Positions 54,815 through 64,000 of a stretch of DNA of 64,000 nt are shown here, piece after piece; position 1 is the first letter of the stretch; the number at the start of each line of letters is the position of its first letter. Origin of the DNA: Phymorhynchus buccinoides (Eukaryota; Mollusca; Gastropoda; Neogastropoda; Raphitomidae); the NCBI GenBank assembly GCA_017654935.2, contig CM065699.1, forward strand, positions 22,143,251 to 22,207,250. Direction: 5' to 3'. The position numbers were made by a program, and so were the translations under genes. The notes beneath the pieces are model-generated. The model saw nothing but the letters and a program-made list of their open reading frames with translations, was not told the origin of the DNA and did no database searches.

Positions 54815-57800
54815 TGTGTGTGTTTGTGTGTGAAGGGAAGATTATATGAATCTGGCTGCCACTTTCTTTGGCTGTGTAGGCCTATAATTATAGTCTATAT
54901 AAACATGATAGATTTAAGGCTTTTCAGATTTAACTAAGTGCCTCACCCGATTGTAAGAAGACAAAACTGTAGGCCCTACTAGTCTTTCACAAAAGAACAG
55001 TGTGTGTGCGTGTGAAGTCAAGTCAAGTCAAATCAAAATATTTAATGAGGATAAAAGAATAAGATTGAGCAGCATTTTTGCACCTTGTCCTCGTGTGTAT
55101 CTGTTTTGTGTGTGTGCGTGCGTGCGTGTTTGTGTGTGCGTGTGTGCGTGCGTGTGTGCGTGCACGTGCGTTTGGTTTTGGGTGGTCGTCGTCCAGGAGA
55201 CGGACTCGCACAAGGAGAAGCTGCAGCTCTTATACTCATCGAAAGGCCACTTCAACGCCACCCAGGTAAGTGACTGGGCTTGGGGAGCTGGACGACCCCG
55301 ACCCCTCCACGAGTCTGTCCCCGTGGGGATACCGGGGGTGTCTTTCGTTCCCCCACCCCGTGGACTGGGCTTGGATACCGGGGTGGTGTCTTTCGTGGAC
55401 GACCCCGACCCCCCACGACCTTGATAGTCTTTCGTTCCTCTAATCTGCCACTCTCTAATCTGCCACTCTCTTTGAGTCTGCCTTTTTCCTTTGCTTTCTA
55501 TCATCTACTGTCTTTCTGACTTAATGGCCCAACTTCCAAATAATGTTTTCCTTTGAGCTCCTTCGAAATCGGAACTTGGAGTCGGCTGTACGCAGCGGGG
55601 AGACCAGTGAAAACTGAAAACCGGACACATGCGTCCCTTACCCATTATGGCCATATGACCTGGGAACGCAGAAGAAGTGACTGGGCTGTCTTGTACTTTA
55701 GTCACACCCCCTCCCCCCCCCCCCCCCCCCCAATCGAATTTTCTCGTTGAAAACTTGGAAGCATACTTTTGCTACCCCGCCATACCAATATTCCCACACA
55801 CCATTGGTACCACATACCATTAGACCAACACACCGATATTACCTATACCACAAGATTTGGGACTAAATGTATGTGGGAATAAAGGTATGTGGTACCTGTT
55901 GTATTTTTCAATTAAAATTTATATCAATTTTTGTGGGAGTAGCGGTATGTGGGACTAGTCTAGTTGTACCAATAGTCCCAAATACCTATTCTTTTTTATT
56001 TATTTTTTTCGATTAAAAAAAAAATTGATTCCCTTTAGTCACCCTCCCTCTTCCTAACCCCCCCCCCCCCCCCCCCCCCCCCACTCACATACACTCAAAT
56101 TCCTTCCACACACTCAGACTCAAACTCTTTATCTCATACACGCACACATACATGCATGTGTGTTCGCACGCATGTATGCAACCCCACCACCCCAGCCCCG
56201 GGCACACACAATACAAGTTATAGTAGATCCAGAGAGATAGAGGAGAGAGCGAGATGGTCGGGGGTGGGTGTGGGTGGGGGTCACATCACATAGCTTACAA
56301 TAGTTGTGCAAAACCTGATTAGATATGCTCAGTAATTTTGTTGTCGAAATAGTGTGCGCTTGCATGTGCGCGCATACGTGCGTATGTGTGTGTGTGTGTG
56401 TGTGTGTGCAGGCGCGTGCGTACATGTATTTGGTATTTGGTATATTCTAGTCACAGAGACATCTCTGTGAAATTCGGGCTGCTCTCTCCCGGAGAACGCG
56501 TCGCCGCAAGTGCAGCGCCTACCCAATTTTTTATTTAAAAAAATGTATATGGGGGGGGGGGGGGGGGGGGCACAAGGTGAGGAGGGTGTGTGGGCACACT
56601 TGGAAAACCTAGCTATCAATTTGTCCATAACAGGCAGCGGGATTTCTCCCTGCTCTTACCGACTTTCAACTGCCGTGGGATTTTTACGTGCGTAAAGCGC
56701 ACGGGTCAGACTAGCTTAATTCATGGACACTACACATTGAGCCTAAATATAGAATCCGTGCTTAATTTAAGTCCCCATCCGAAGGACTCGACGTTCAGTT
56801 CGATTTTCCACGGATTCTATATTTAGGTGTAGTGTCCATGGATTTTCCTGTCGAACTAGTAGGAAGAAAGGATGAGGCCGGGATTCGGACCCGTGTCACT
56901 CACGTGAAGTTGCAGTCACGCATTACATTTGGCAGGCGAACGTCTTAACCACTCTGCCACCTTTGTCTCTATATGTATCATTGTGTATTATGTGCTGTCC
57001 TCCAGGCTTCGTTGATAATATATGCAGTCACGCATTACATTTGGCAGGCGAACGTCTTAACCACTCTGCCACCTTTGTCTCTCTATATGTATCATTGTGT
57101 ATAATTATGTGCTGTCCTCCAGGCTTCGTTGATAATATATGCAGTCACGCATTACATTTGGCAGGCGAACGTCTTAACCACTCTGCCACCTTTTCTCTCT
57201 ATATGTATCATTGTGTATAATTATGTGCTGTCCTCCAGACTTCGTTGATAATAATTTTTTATATGCAGTCACGCATTACATTTGGCAGGCGGACGTCTTA
57301 ACCACTCTGCCACCTTTGTCTCTCTCTATGTATCATTGTGTATATGTGCTGTCCTCCAGGCTTCGTTGACAATATATGCAGTCACGCATTACATTTGGCA
57401 GGCGAACGTCTTAACCACTCTGCCACCTTTGTCTCTCTATATGTATCATTGTGTATTATGTGCTGTCCTCCAGGCTTCGTTGATAATATATGCAGTCACG
57501 CATTACATTTGGCAGGCGAACGTCTTAACCACTCTGCCACCTTTGTCTCTCTCTCTCTGTATCATTGTGTATATGTGCTGTCCTCCAGGCTTCGTCAGTT
57601 GATAATATATGCAGTCACGCATTACATTTGGCAGGCGAACGTCTTAACCACTCTGCCACCTTTGTCTCTCTCTCTCTGTATCATTGTGTATATGTGCTGT
57701 CCTCCAGGCTTCGTCAGTTGATAATATATGCAGTCACGCATTACATTTGGCAGGCGAACGTCTTAACCACTCTGCCACCTTTGTCTCTCTCTCTGTATCA

Positions 57801-58228
57801 TTGTGTATGTGTGCTGTCCTCCAGGCTTCGTTGATAATATATGCAGTCACGCATTACATTTGGCAGGCGAACGTCTTAACCACTCTGCCACCTTTGTCTC
57901 TCTTCTGTATCATTGTGTATGTGTGCTGTCCTCCAGGCTTCGTTGATAATATATGCAGTCACGCATTACATTTGGCAGGCGAACGTCTTAACCACTCTGC
58001 CACCTTTGTCTCTCTCTCTGTATCATTGTGTATGTGTGCTGTCCTCCAGGCTTCGTTGATAATATATGCAGTCACGCATTACATTTGGCAGGCGGACGTC
58101 TTAACCACTCTGCCACCTTTGTCTCTCTCTCTGTATCATTGTGTATATGTGCTGTCCTCCAGGCTTCGTTGATAATATATGCAGTCACGCATTACATTTG
58201 GCAGGCGGACGTCTTAACCACTCTGCCA

Positions 58229-58263
<35 letters not shown>

Positions 58264-59930
58264 CATTGTGTATATGTGCTGTCCTCCAGGCTTCGTTGAT
58301 AATGAATGCCCTGAGCAGACCAGAAGATAAGATCAGGGCCATGCGAATGCTGGAGTTGGTAAGAATCATTATCATCATCATCATCGTCGTCGTCATCGTC
58401 ATCATCATCTTCCTCCTCCTCCTCCTCCCCCACCTCATAATCATATATCATCATCATCATCATCATCATCAATTGTTGTCAACATCATCATCATCATCGT
58501 TAACATTGTTATCATCATCATCATCATCGTTGTCAACTTCATCATCGTCATCATCATGATCATCATCATTGTTGTCAATCTCATCATCATCATTGTTGTC
58601 TACTTCATCATCGTTATCATCATCATCATTGTTGTCTCATCATTCATCATCGTTATCATCATCATCATTGTTGTCAATCTCATCATCATCATCATCGTTG
58701 TCAATCTCATCGTCATCATCATCATCGTTTTCAATCTCATCATCATCATCATCATCGTTGTCAATCTCATCGTCATCATCATCATCGTTGTCAATCTCAT
58801 CATCATCATCTGTGTCGTTTCATTGTCTTCGTTGTCCTCATCTCGTCACTACCCTGGCCCCTCCTTATTCACTCGTTTATTTAGTCAAACACTTATTTTT
58901 TTTCGACGATCGCTCAGACAGTTTCCGGTCAGTTATATATGAGCACAGATGTGCGTCATGCTGCTGTTATGCGCCTAACTAAGAAATAGTTAGGCCCAGC
59001 ATAATTATCCGTCTTCGGCTGGTAAAAGACCTTTGTGGTCATGGGTTTTATTGTCACAGATGAGGCTACATTCAACCCTCTGCATAAAGTTGGTTGTTAT
59101 GTTAATGATTAAAACTTTTCAGGTCTCAGATTTTATGATATATCATGTACACAAATACTAGATTTCTGTCACTATTTAAAGTCAATAACACTACATTGCT
59201 GTTCTACAGGCTTAGTTCAATTGTGTCAGACTTGAAACAGTGTATTGACCAGTGTACAAAACCGTGTGCAATCAAAGTAAAATGAGTTGTGTTGGACCGG
59301 CATGACTAATACGCGTGATATGACCTGATATAACATGGTATGACAAGTACCGTCTGACTTAATGTATCAAAAGGTGCAGCAGAATCTTCAACGTGCTAAA
59401 GCTGGCTGCCTAACGTGAAGAAGAAGAAATAGAAGAAGAAGAAAAATAATGACCTGTTGAGTTGTAGTCAATTTCTTTGATAATCAGGACAATTAAAGTA
59501 TTTTGTCTCTGTCCATTTTCTTTCCCTTTGTGCGCGCACTTAACGTCTTGGGATTACGTCTATGTCCATCATATGTGTGATAGTGTGCTCACATAATATA
59601 ACGTATTTCCCTTGATTTATGTTATCGTATGCTTTCGTATGTCATTTGTTAATTGTAGAAACATATACACCACAAGCCTTCTATACACTAGGTCAAGAAA
59701 AAGCCCAGACACCTCATCACCCTCGTCGAACATTAAATTAATCATAAAAACTGTTCAGATATAGAAAATCAAAGAACATATACTGTGTATATAGGTCAAC
59801 CAATTTCCGAAATAAAAAATTTTGAACGGAAAAAAATAGGGACAATTAAAAAAAGAGATTGATGATTATGATATGCATTACTTCATTAGAATAGACATCC
59901 AGGGTCATATCAAATTATATCATGTCATAT

Positions 59931-60007
<77 letters not shown>

Positions 60008-60053
60008 GCGCACGCGCGCGCGCGCGCACACACACACGCACACGCACACGCAC

Positions 60054-60096
<43 letters not shown>

Positions 60097-61596
60097 ACAC
60101 ACACACAACTATTCGAAAGGAAGCTGGGAACCTTAATACCCCCACCAATAAAATAGTTTCAGACATGAACAAAAAATAATAGGGGAAGACGGGGTAAAAA
60201 GCGCATGGGCGGGTAAGAAGCCCACCCCAATTATCTCATGAAATAAAGAAAATTTCAGTCAAATTTGCCCATGAGACGAATGCTAGACATTAACGCTCGT
60301 CTCATGGGCAAAATGAGACTGAAATTTGCTTCATTTCATGAGATAATTGGGGTGGGCTTCTTACCCGCCCATGCGCTTTTTACCCCGTCTTCCCCTACTT
60401 GTAATATTTGTTATCAGTTTGTACTTTAGCCTACTGGAAACATATGAATGTGCTTTTTGTCTTGTTTACGAGTGCACTGTCTGCAGCAAAGCACAATCAT
60501 GATTTCTTGCGATTAGTGTGCTTCCTTACGGTTCATCAATCTTCTTCTTCTTCTTCTTCTATCGCTCAGACAGTTTGCTGTCAATTATGAGCGCAGATGC
60601 GTCATGCTGCTGTTATGCGCCTAACTAAGAAATAGTTAGGCCCAGCAAGACCGACTTCGGCTGAAGGAAATCGTTTTTGAAAGCGTTTCGTGAAAAAGGG
60701 CAGGAGAATGGACCGGTAAGGCAGAAAGATAGTAGATGACAGTAAGCAAAGGGAAAAGGCAGAGTCAAAGAGAGTGACAGATTAGAGGAAGTTACAAGCA
60801 CAGAACTTCCAGAAGGTGGGATAACTATTTATATAAAAGACCCCCCGGTATCCCCACGGGGGAAACGGTTCGTATAATTAGACAATAGTTTGTCCGTTTA
60901 AATCCTTTTAAAAAATGTGTATGTTTCAAAGACATGATGTGTCTGTATCATTTAAAGATAAAAAAATCTTTGATAACGAGTAATGGAGGTTAAGAATTGG
61001 GATAAGGACAATACATATTTTTCTCGATTTTTCAAACATTTTAATTTATGTTATAGGCGACATAAATGTCGCTTAAAACTCTAATAACATGAAAAGAAAA
61101 TATTTATCTGCATCTATATCCAATGTTGTACAAATATAGAATATTTTGTATGAAAACAATGCACTGGCGTAGGACGGGGGGGGGGGGGGGGGGGGGGGGG
61201 GGCAGCTGCCCCCCTGGCTTCGAGGAGGGGGGGCAGACGTATCTCTCTGCCTCCCCAACATATATAATGGCAAAAACAACAAAAAAACACCCACAAAAAC
61301 ACAGAAAGGACACAAGGAAACGAAAGAGTTAATAGTCTCAGCCCATTCACTACACATTGCTGTCATGGACTTGGTACTGCATCAAAGATGGATTTGAGGG
61401 GGGTTACAGGGGTTCAATAATAAAGTAAGTATTTTTGTAGGATTTACTAAGTCATGTAATTTAACCTATCCATCCATTCGTTTTGTCCGTGCGCTTGCAA
61501 AAACTCCCTATAAATTGTACCTTAGAACAACAAAACAGTAAGTAGGACTCTTTCTTTTTTTTCTCTTTTTCTTCTTTTTGGGGGGGTGGGTTACGG

Positions 61597-61635
<39 letters not shown>

Positions 61636-61994
61636 TGGATACGGTAGGTTTCCTACCACCTGATAGCCTATGACCCACCCACATGGCCTGGGTGGAGGAA
61701 GTATAACGTCGTCCGACTTACTGTCTCAAAAATAATTACCTGTATTCAGTTCCTTTCATAATAAAGTCAATGTGCAAAGAGACTTTGAGGATTATTGATT
61801 ATGCGCTACATCATTATTATAAATATCTAGGGTCATATCGATCAGGTCATTTTATCATGGGCACAGTCTGACCCAACACCCTGTGCCATATTGTTTCAGC
61901 GGCTGTGTCGCATGAGTTGCCGAGAAGCCAGGGACATCCTCGCTGCCTTCTACGTCCACAATGACCGCCTCATCGCCCTGGACACGCTCAAAAG
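54375..61994 (+). CDS. Gene D: DUF4476-like protein, partial gene
   Basis: Three well-supported exons (55197-55265, 58290-58358, 61900-61994), each opening at phase 0, and one probable exon ending at 54467 give one continuous text: FQVLLARIRQ, ETDSHKEKLQLLYSSKGHF, ASLIMNALSRPEDKIRAMRM, REARDILAAFYVHNDRLIAL. Alternating short helices with the pattern eKLqlL, dKIraM and dRLiaL are what I recall of the DUF4476 domain. No function is established that I can state. The end of the gene lies beyond the last exon, probably outside the window, because exon 61900-61994 finishes in mid-codon. Two large tandem arrays occupy its introns or flank. The family assignment is from memory of pattern and is tentative. 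Confidence 0.6.
54468..54619. repeat. (TC)n microsatellite
   Basis: About 150 bp of TC with two short CA interruptions, followed by TG and GTA repeats. If the preceding exon is real, this tract is the start of its intron. Confidence 0.9.
54620..55196. other. Gene D intron; simple repeats
   Basis: GTA triplets at 54636-54656, a TG tract at 54768-54832 and another TG-rich stretch at 55107-55170 close to the exon acceptor. The phrase ctaggcctcgcggcctat near 54675 resembles 1690-1705. Confidence 0.5.
55197..55265 (+). CDS. Gene D exon, 23 codons
   Basis: The acceptor is gtcgtcgtccag and the donor is GTAAGT, a perfect consensus. 69 bp, phase 0, ETDSHKEKLQLLYSSKGHFNATQ in two parts (ETDSHKEKLQLLYSS, KGHFNATQ). 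GC-rich third positions contrast with the neighbouring TG repeats. Confidence 0.75.
55266..55552 (+). other. Intron with internal direct repeat
   Basis: gtgtctttcg, cgaccccgacccc and ggactgggcttgg-type phrases each occur twice within about 150 bp of the donor, so there is a short local duplication. Near 55440-55465 ctaatctgccactct is doubled. Confidence 0.6.
55553..55680 (+). repeat. Dispersed repeat, 'GACCAGTGAAAACTGAAAA' family, copy 2
   Basis: ggagaccagtgaaaactgaa, cccttacccattatggccat and atgacctgggaacgcagaag match the copy at 42335-42455. Confidence 0.75.
55690..56429. other. Gene D intron; homopolymers and short repeats
   Basis: C homopolymers at about 55713-55732 and 56058-56082. ggtatgtgg-type phrases repeat between 55790 and 55980 in both orientations. 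A TG tract lies at 56386-56408. Confidence 0.5.
56430..56965 (-). mobile_element. Long tRNA-headed SINE-like element
   Basis: Read on the minus strand it begins ggtggcagagtggttaagac (box A-like TGGCAGAGTGG) and has box B GGTCCGAATCC near 56886. The body contains an internal inverted repeat (ccgtgcttaatttaag...tctatatttaggtgtagtgt) and it ends in the same tctctgtgactagaata tail as the copies at 31700 and 15030. Its head region is the part amplified in the following array. Confidence 0.75.
56930..58290 (+). repeat. Tandem array of SINE head plus splice acceptor, 12 units of about 110-120 bp
   Basis: Each unit contains gcagtcacgcattacatttg and gcgaacgtcttaaccactct (part of the SINE head), a short pyrimidine-rich TC tract, then tgctgtcctccaggcttcgt and tgataat. 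The last of these is the acceptor and first codons of the gene D exon at 58290. ccaggcttcgt occurs twelve times: eleven in the array and once at the real exon. TC length and small insertions (cagtt at 57595 and 57713) vary. Confidence 0.92.
58290..58358 (+). CDS. Gene D exon, 23 codons, preceded by tandem acceptor copies
   Basis: The acceptor is gctgtcctccag and the donor is GTAAGA. 69 bp, phase 0: ASLIMNALSRPEDK, IRAMRMLEL. The first 13 bases are shared with all upstream repeat units. Only here does the sequence continue into an open, motif-bearing exon. Confidence 0.72.
58359..58835. repeat. Imperfect ATC/GTC triplet array
   Basis: Starts within 10 bp of the exon donor. Blocks of ATC are broken by cgttgtcaatctcatc-type units of about 40-60 bp. 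The open frames (Ile/Val or Ser runs) are artefacts. Confidence 0.85.
58905..59040. repeat. Dispersed repeat, 'CTCAGACAGTTT' family, copy 2
   Basis: cgctcagacagtttccggtc, cgtcatgctgctgttatgcg and actaagaaatagttaggccc match 60540-60690 and, more loosely, 11085-11180. Confidence 0.75.
59041..59925. other. Gene D intron; no gene recognised
   Basis: AT-rich, with GAA triplets near 59415-59450. It may be the body of the element whose end is the 58905 repeat. I see nothing more. Confidence 0.4.
59931..60108. repeat. (CA)n microsatellite with CG variants
   Basis: About 175 bp of CA/CG alternating sequence, alternating purine-pyrimidine throughout and therefore able in principle to adopt Z-form. 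Confidence 0.95.
60181..60396. mobile_element. 216 bp near-perfect palindromic element
   Basis: The left end aggggaagacggggtaaaaa and the right end ttttaccccgtcttcccct are inverse, and the match continues through gcgcatgggcgggtaagaag and ccaccccaattatctcatga, about 100 bp per arm, with a short centre near 60280-60300. There is no coding sequence. Confidence 0.9.
60540..60690. repeat. Dispersed repeat, 'CTCAGACAGTTT' family, copy 3
   Basis: It follows a TTC triplet tract and shares cgctcagacagtttgctgtc and gcgtcatgctgctgttatgc with 58905-59040. Confidence 0.75.
60691..61899. other. Gene D intron; homopolymers, no gene
   Basis: Near 60735-60795 there are phrases inverse to sequence at 55440-55510 (agtagatgacagtaagcaaa, gagagtgacagattagag), so another dispersed inverted pair. 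A G run lies at 61176-61202 and a C run of about 33 bases at 61600-61632. Confidence 0.5.
61900..61994 (+). CDS. Gene D exon, 31 codons plus 2 bases
   Basis: The acceptor is atattgtttcag and the donor is GTCAGT. 95 bp, opens at phase 0 and leaves two bases of a codon: RLCRMSCREARDILAAFYVH, NDRLIALDTLK. The composition is GC-rich and codon-like. An acceptor-like tgcctttag at 63972-63980 would continue the frame for only three further residues before a stop, so the true next exon is probably outside the window. Confidence 0.8.
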
Positions 61995-62079
61995 GTCAGT
62001 TGACTGGCCACCACGTAAAAAAAGAGCCATTTTGTACTTTTGCAACCTCTATCCCCCCGTTCTGTACGTTCTGTCTGGT

Positions 62080-63905
62080 GGTACCCTAGAAGAATGATAG
62101 TGCCTTCTGGTTTTTACCCTAGAAGAATTATACCTTTTGGCTCTTACCTATGAAGAATGATAGTACCTTCTGGTTCTTACCCGTGAAGAATGATAGTACC
62201 TTCTGGCTCTTACCCTAGAAGAATGATAGTACCTTCTGGCTTTTACCCGAGAAGAATGATAGTACCTTCTGGCTTTTACCTGAGAAGAATGATAGTACCT
62301 TCTGGCTTTTACCTGTGAAGAATGATAGTACCTTCTGGCTTTTACCTGTGAAGAATGATAGTACCTTCTGGCTCTTACCCGTGAAGAATGATAGTACCTT
62401 CTGGCTCTTACCTGTGAAGAATGATAGTACCTTCTGGCTTTTACCCGTGAAGAATGATAGTACCTTCTGGCTTTTACCTGAGAAGAATGATAGTACCTTC
62501 TGGCTGTTACCCGTGAAGAATGATAGTACCTTCTGGCTTTACCTGTGAAGAATGATAGTACCTTCTGGCTCTTACCTGTGAAGAATGATAGTACCTTCTG
62601 GCTCTTACCTGTGAAGAATGATAGTACCTTCTGGCTCTTACCTGTGAAGAATGATAGTACCTTCTGGCTCTTACCTGTGAAGAATGATAGTACCTTCTGG
62701 CTCTTACCTGTGAAGAATGATAGTACCTTCTGGCTCTTACCCGAGAAGAATGATAGTGGCCTTCTGTGAAGAATGATAGTACCTTCTGGCTTACCTGTGA
62801 AGAATGATAGTACCTTCTGGCTCTTACCTGTGAAGAATGATAGTACCTTCTGGCTCTTACCTGTGAAGAATGATAGTACCTTCTGGCTCTTACCGGTGAA
62901 GAATGATAGTACCTTCTGGCTCTTACCTGTGAAGAATGATAGTACCTTCTGGCTCTTTCCCATGAAGAATGATAGTACCTTCTGGCTCTTTACCAGTGAA
63001 GAATGATAGTACCTTCTGGCTTTTACCTGTGAAGAATGATAGTACCTTCTGGCTCTTACCTGTGAAGAATGATAGTACCTTACCTGTGAAGAATGATAGT
63101 ACCTTCTGGCTCTTACCTGTGAAGAATGATAGTACCTTCTGGCTTTTACCGGTGAAGAATGATAGTACCTTCTGGCTCTTACCCATGAAGAATGATAGTA
63201 CCTTCTGGCTCTTACCTGTGAAGAATGATAGTACCTTCTGGCTCTTACCCGTGAAGAATGATAGTACCTTCTGGCTCTTACCTGTGAAGAATGATAGTAC
63301 CTTCTGGCTCTTTACCCATGAAGAATGATAGTACCTTCTGGCTCTTACCCGTGAAGAATGATAGTACCTTCTGGCTTTTACCCCGAGAAGAATGATAGTA
63401 CCTTCTGGCTTTTACCCGTGAAGAATGATAGTACCTTCTGGCTCTTACCCGTGAAGAATGATAGTACCTTCTGGCTTTTACCTGTGAAGAATGATTGTAC
63501 CTTCTGGCTTTTACCCCAGAAGAATGATAGTACCTTCTATCGTTTACCCGTGAAGAATGATAGTACCTTCTGTCGTTTACCCGTGAAGAATGATAGTACC
63601 TTCTGGCTTTTACCGGTGAAGAATGATAGTACCTTCTGGCTTTTACCGGTGAAGAATGATAGTACCTTCTGTCGTTTACCGGTGAAGAATGATAGTACCT
63701 TCTGGCTCTTACCCAAGAAGAATGATAGTACCTTCTGTCGTTTACCGGTGAAGAATGATAGTACCTTCTGTCGTTTACCGGTGAAGAATGATAGTACCTT
63801 CTGTCGTTTACTGGTGAAGAATGATAGTACCTTCTGTCGTTTACCGGTGAAGAATGATAGTACCTTCTGGCTCTTACCTGTGAAGAATGATAGTACCTTC
63901 TGTCA
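62080..63905. repeat. 33 bp minisatellite, about 55 units
   Basis: The unit is gaagaatgatagtaccttct followed by ggctcttacctgt. Variants include cccgta, ctggct versus ctgtcg and lengths of 29-34. Because 33 is a multiple of three, long frames run through on both strands (VKNDSTFWLLP repeats on plus, GKSQKVLSFFT on minus), but indels break them repeatedly. It starts about 90 bp after the donor of the last visible gene D exon. Variant ctgtcg units cluster at the right end (63540-63900). Confidence 0.93.
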
Positions 63906-64000
63906 TATAAACCTCAAAACCCACCTGTTTTCCTGTCATTGACACTCATTCTCTCTTTCCCTCCTCTTTCTTGCCTTTAGGTCTATTTCTTAAATGTGTG
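63906..64000 (+). other. Sequence after the array; no gene assigned
   Basis: A short phrase encodes NLKTHLFSCH and a stop, reminiscent of the last residues of LINE reverse transcriptases, but it is too short to call. A pyrimidine tract and tgcctttag follow. Confidence 0.25.

Noticed and set aside
62148..62963. Minus-strand 271-codon frame with repeated GKSQKVLSFFT
   Set aside because: Result of a 33 bp unit. Frames on the other strand are equally open and indels interrupt both.
63972..64000. Possible next exon of gene D
   Set aside because: The acceptor-like tgcctttag gives only three residues before a stop in the required phase. Left unassigned.

Overview
This is eukaryotic, spliced, animal DNA. 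Dense GA/TG microsatellites, many small inverted-repeat elements, broken LINEs, tRNA-headed SINEs and the type of genes present suggest a mollusc, probably a gastropod. That taxonomic guess is inference. There are no operons, no CRISPR array and no tRNA or rRNA gene that I can support.

Four genes can be assembled from splice sites, reading phase and protein motifs. (A) A TRIM-type RING/B-box protein on the minus strand: 4 exons, 25974 to 18787, all introns phase 0, predicted 981 aa, with a C-terminal NHL-like propeller. (B) A complete GDAP1-like gene on the plus strand: 5 exons, 27960 to 35574, predicted 314 aa, a GST-fold protein with a C-terminal tail anchor. (C) A second GDAP1-like gene on the minus strand: 5 exons, 51804 to 44631. 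Its exon lengths and phases equal those of B except for one missing base in exon 2, which breaks the frame. B and C are therefore tail-to-tail paralogues. (D) Part of a plus-strand gene at the right end: three good exons at 55197-55265, 58290-58358 and 61900-61994, and one probable exon ending at 54467. The protein resembles DUF4476.

Layout. 1-18.7 kb has no host gene: a LINE fragment, microsatellites, foldback elements, MITEs and tandem arrays. 18.7-26 kb is gene A. 26-28 kb is the head-to-head gap between A and B, with a LINE tail. 28-35.6 kb is gene B, with LINE, MITE and SINE insertions in its introns. 35.55-38.3 kb is a large minisatellite. 38.3-44.2 kb has no gene (MITE copies and a LINE tail). 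44.2-51.8 kb is gene C. 52-54.3 kb holds a tandem repeat field. 54.4 kb to the end is gene D with two big arrays.

The most striking pattern is that many tandem arrays are built from, or abut, exon edges. The stop-codon region of B is the founder-like unit of a 2.7 kb minisatellite. The 3' half of exon 2 of C, with its donor, recurs as a 153 bp unit. The exon 3 acceptor of C is echoed seven times among AC repeats. The acceptor of a D exon is repeated twelve times at about 110-120 bp spacing, fused to part of a SINE. The last 91 bp of gene A are tandemly duplicated over the stop codon. Several MITEs also carry private minisatellites that sister copies in this window lack.
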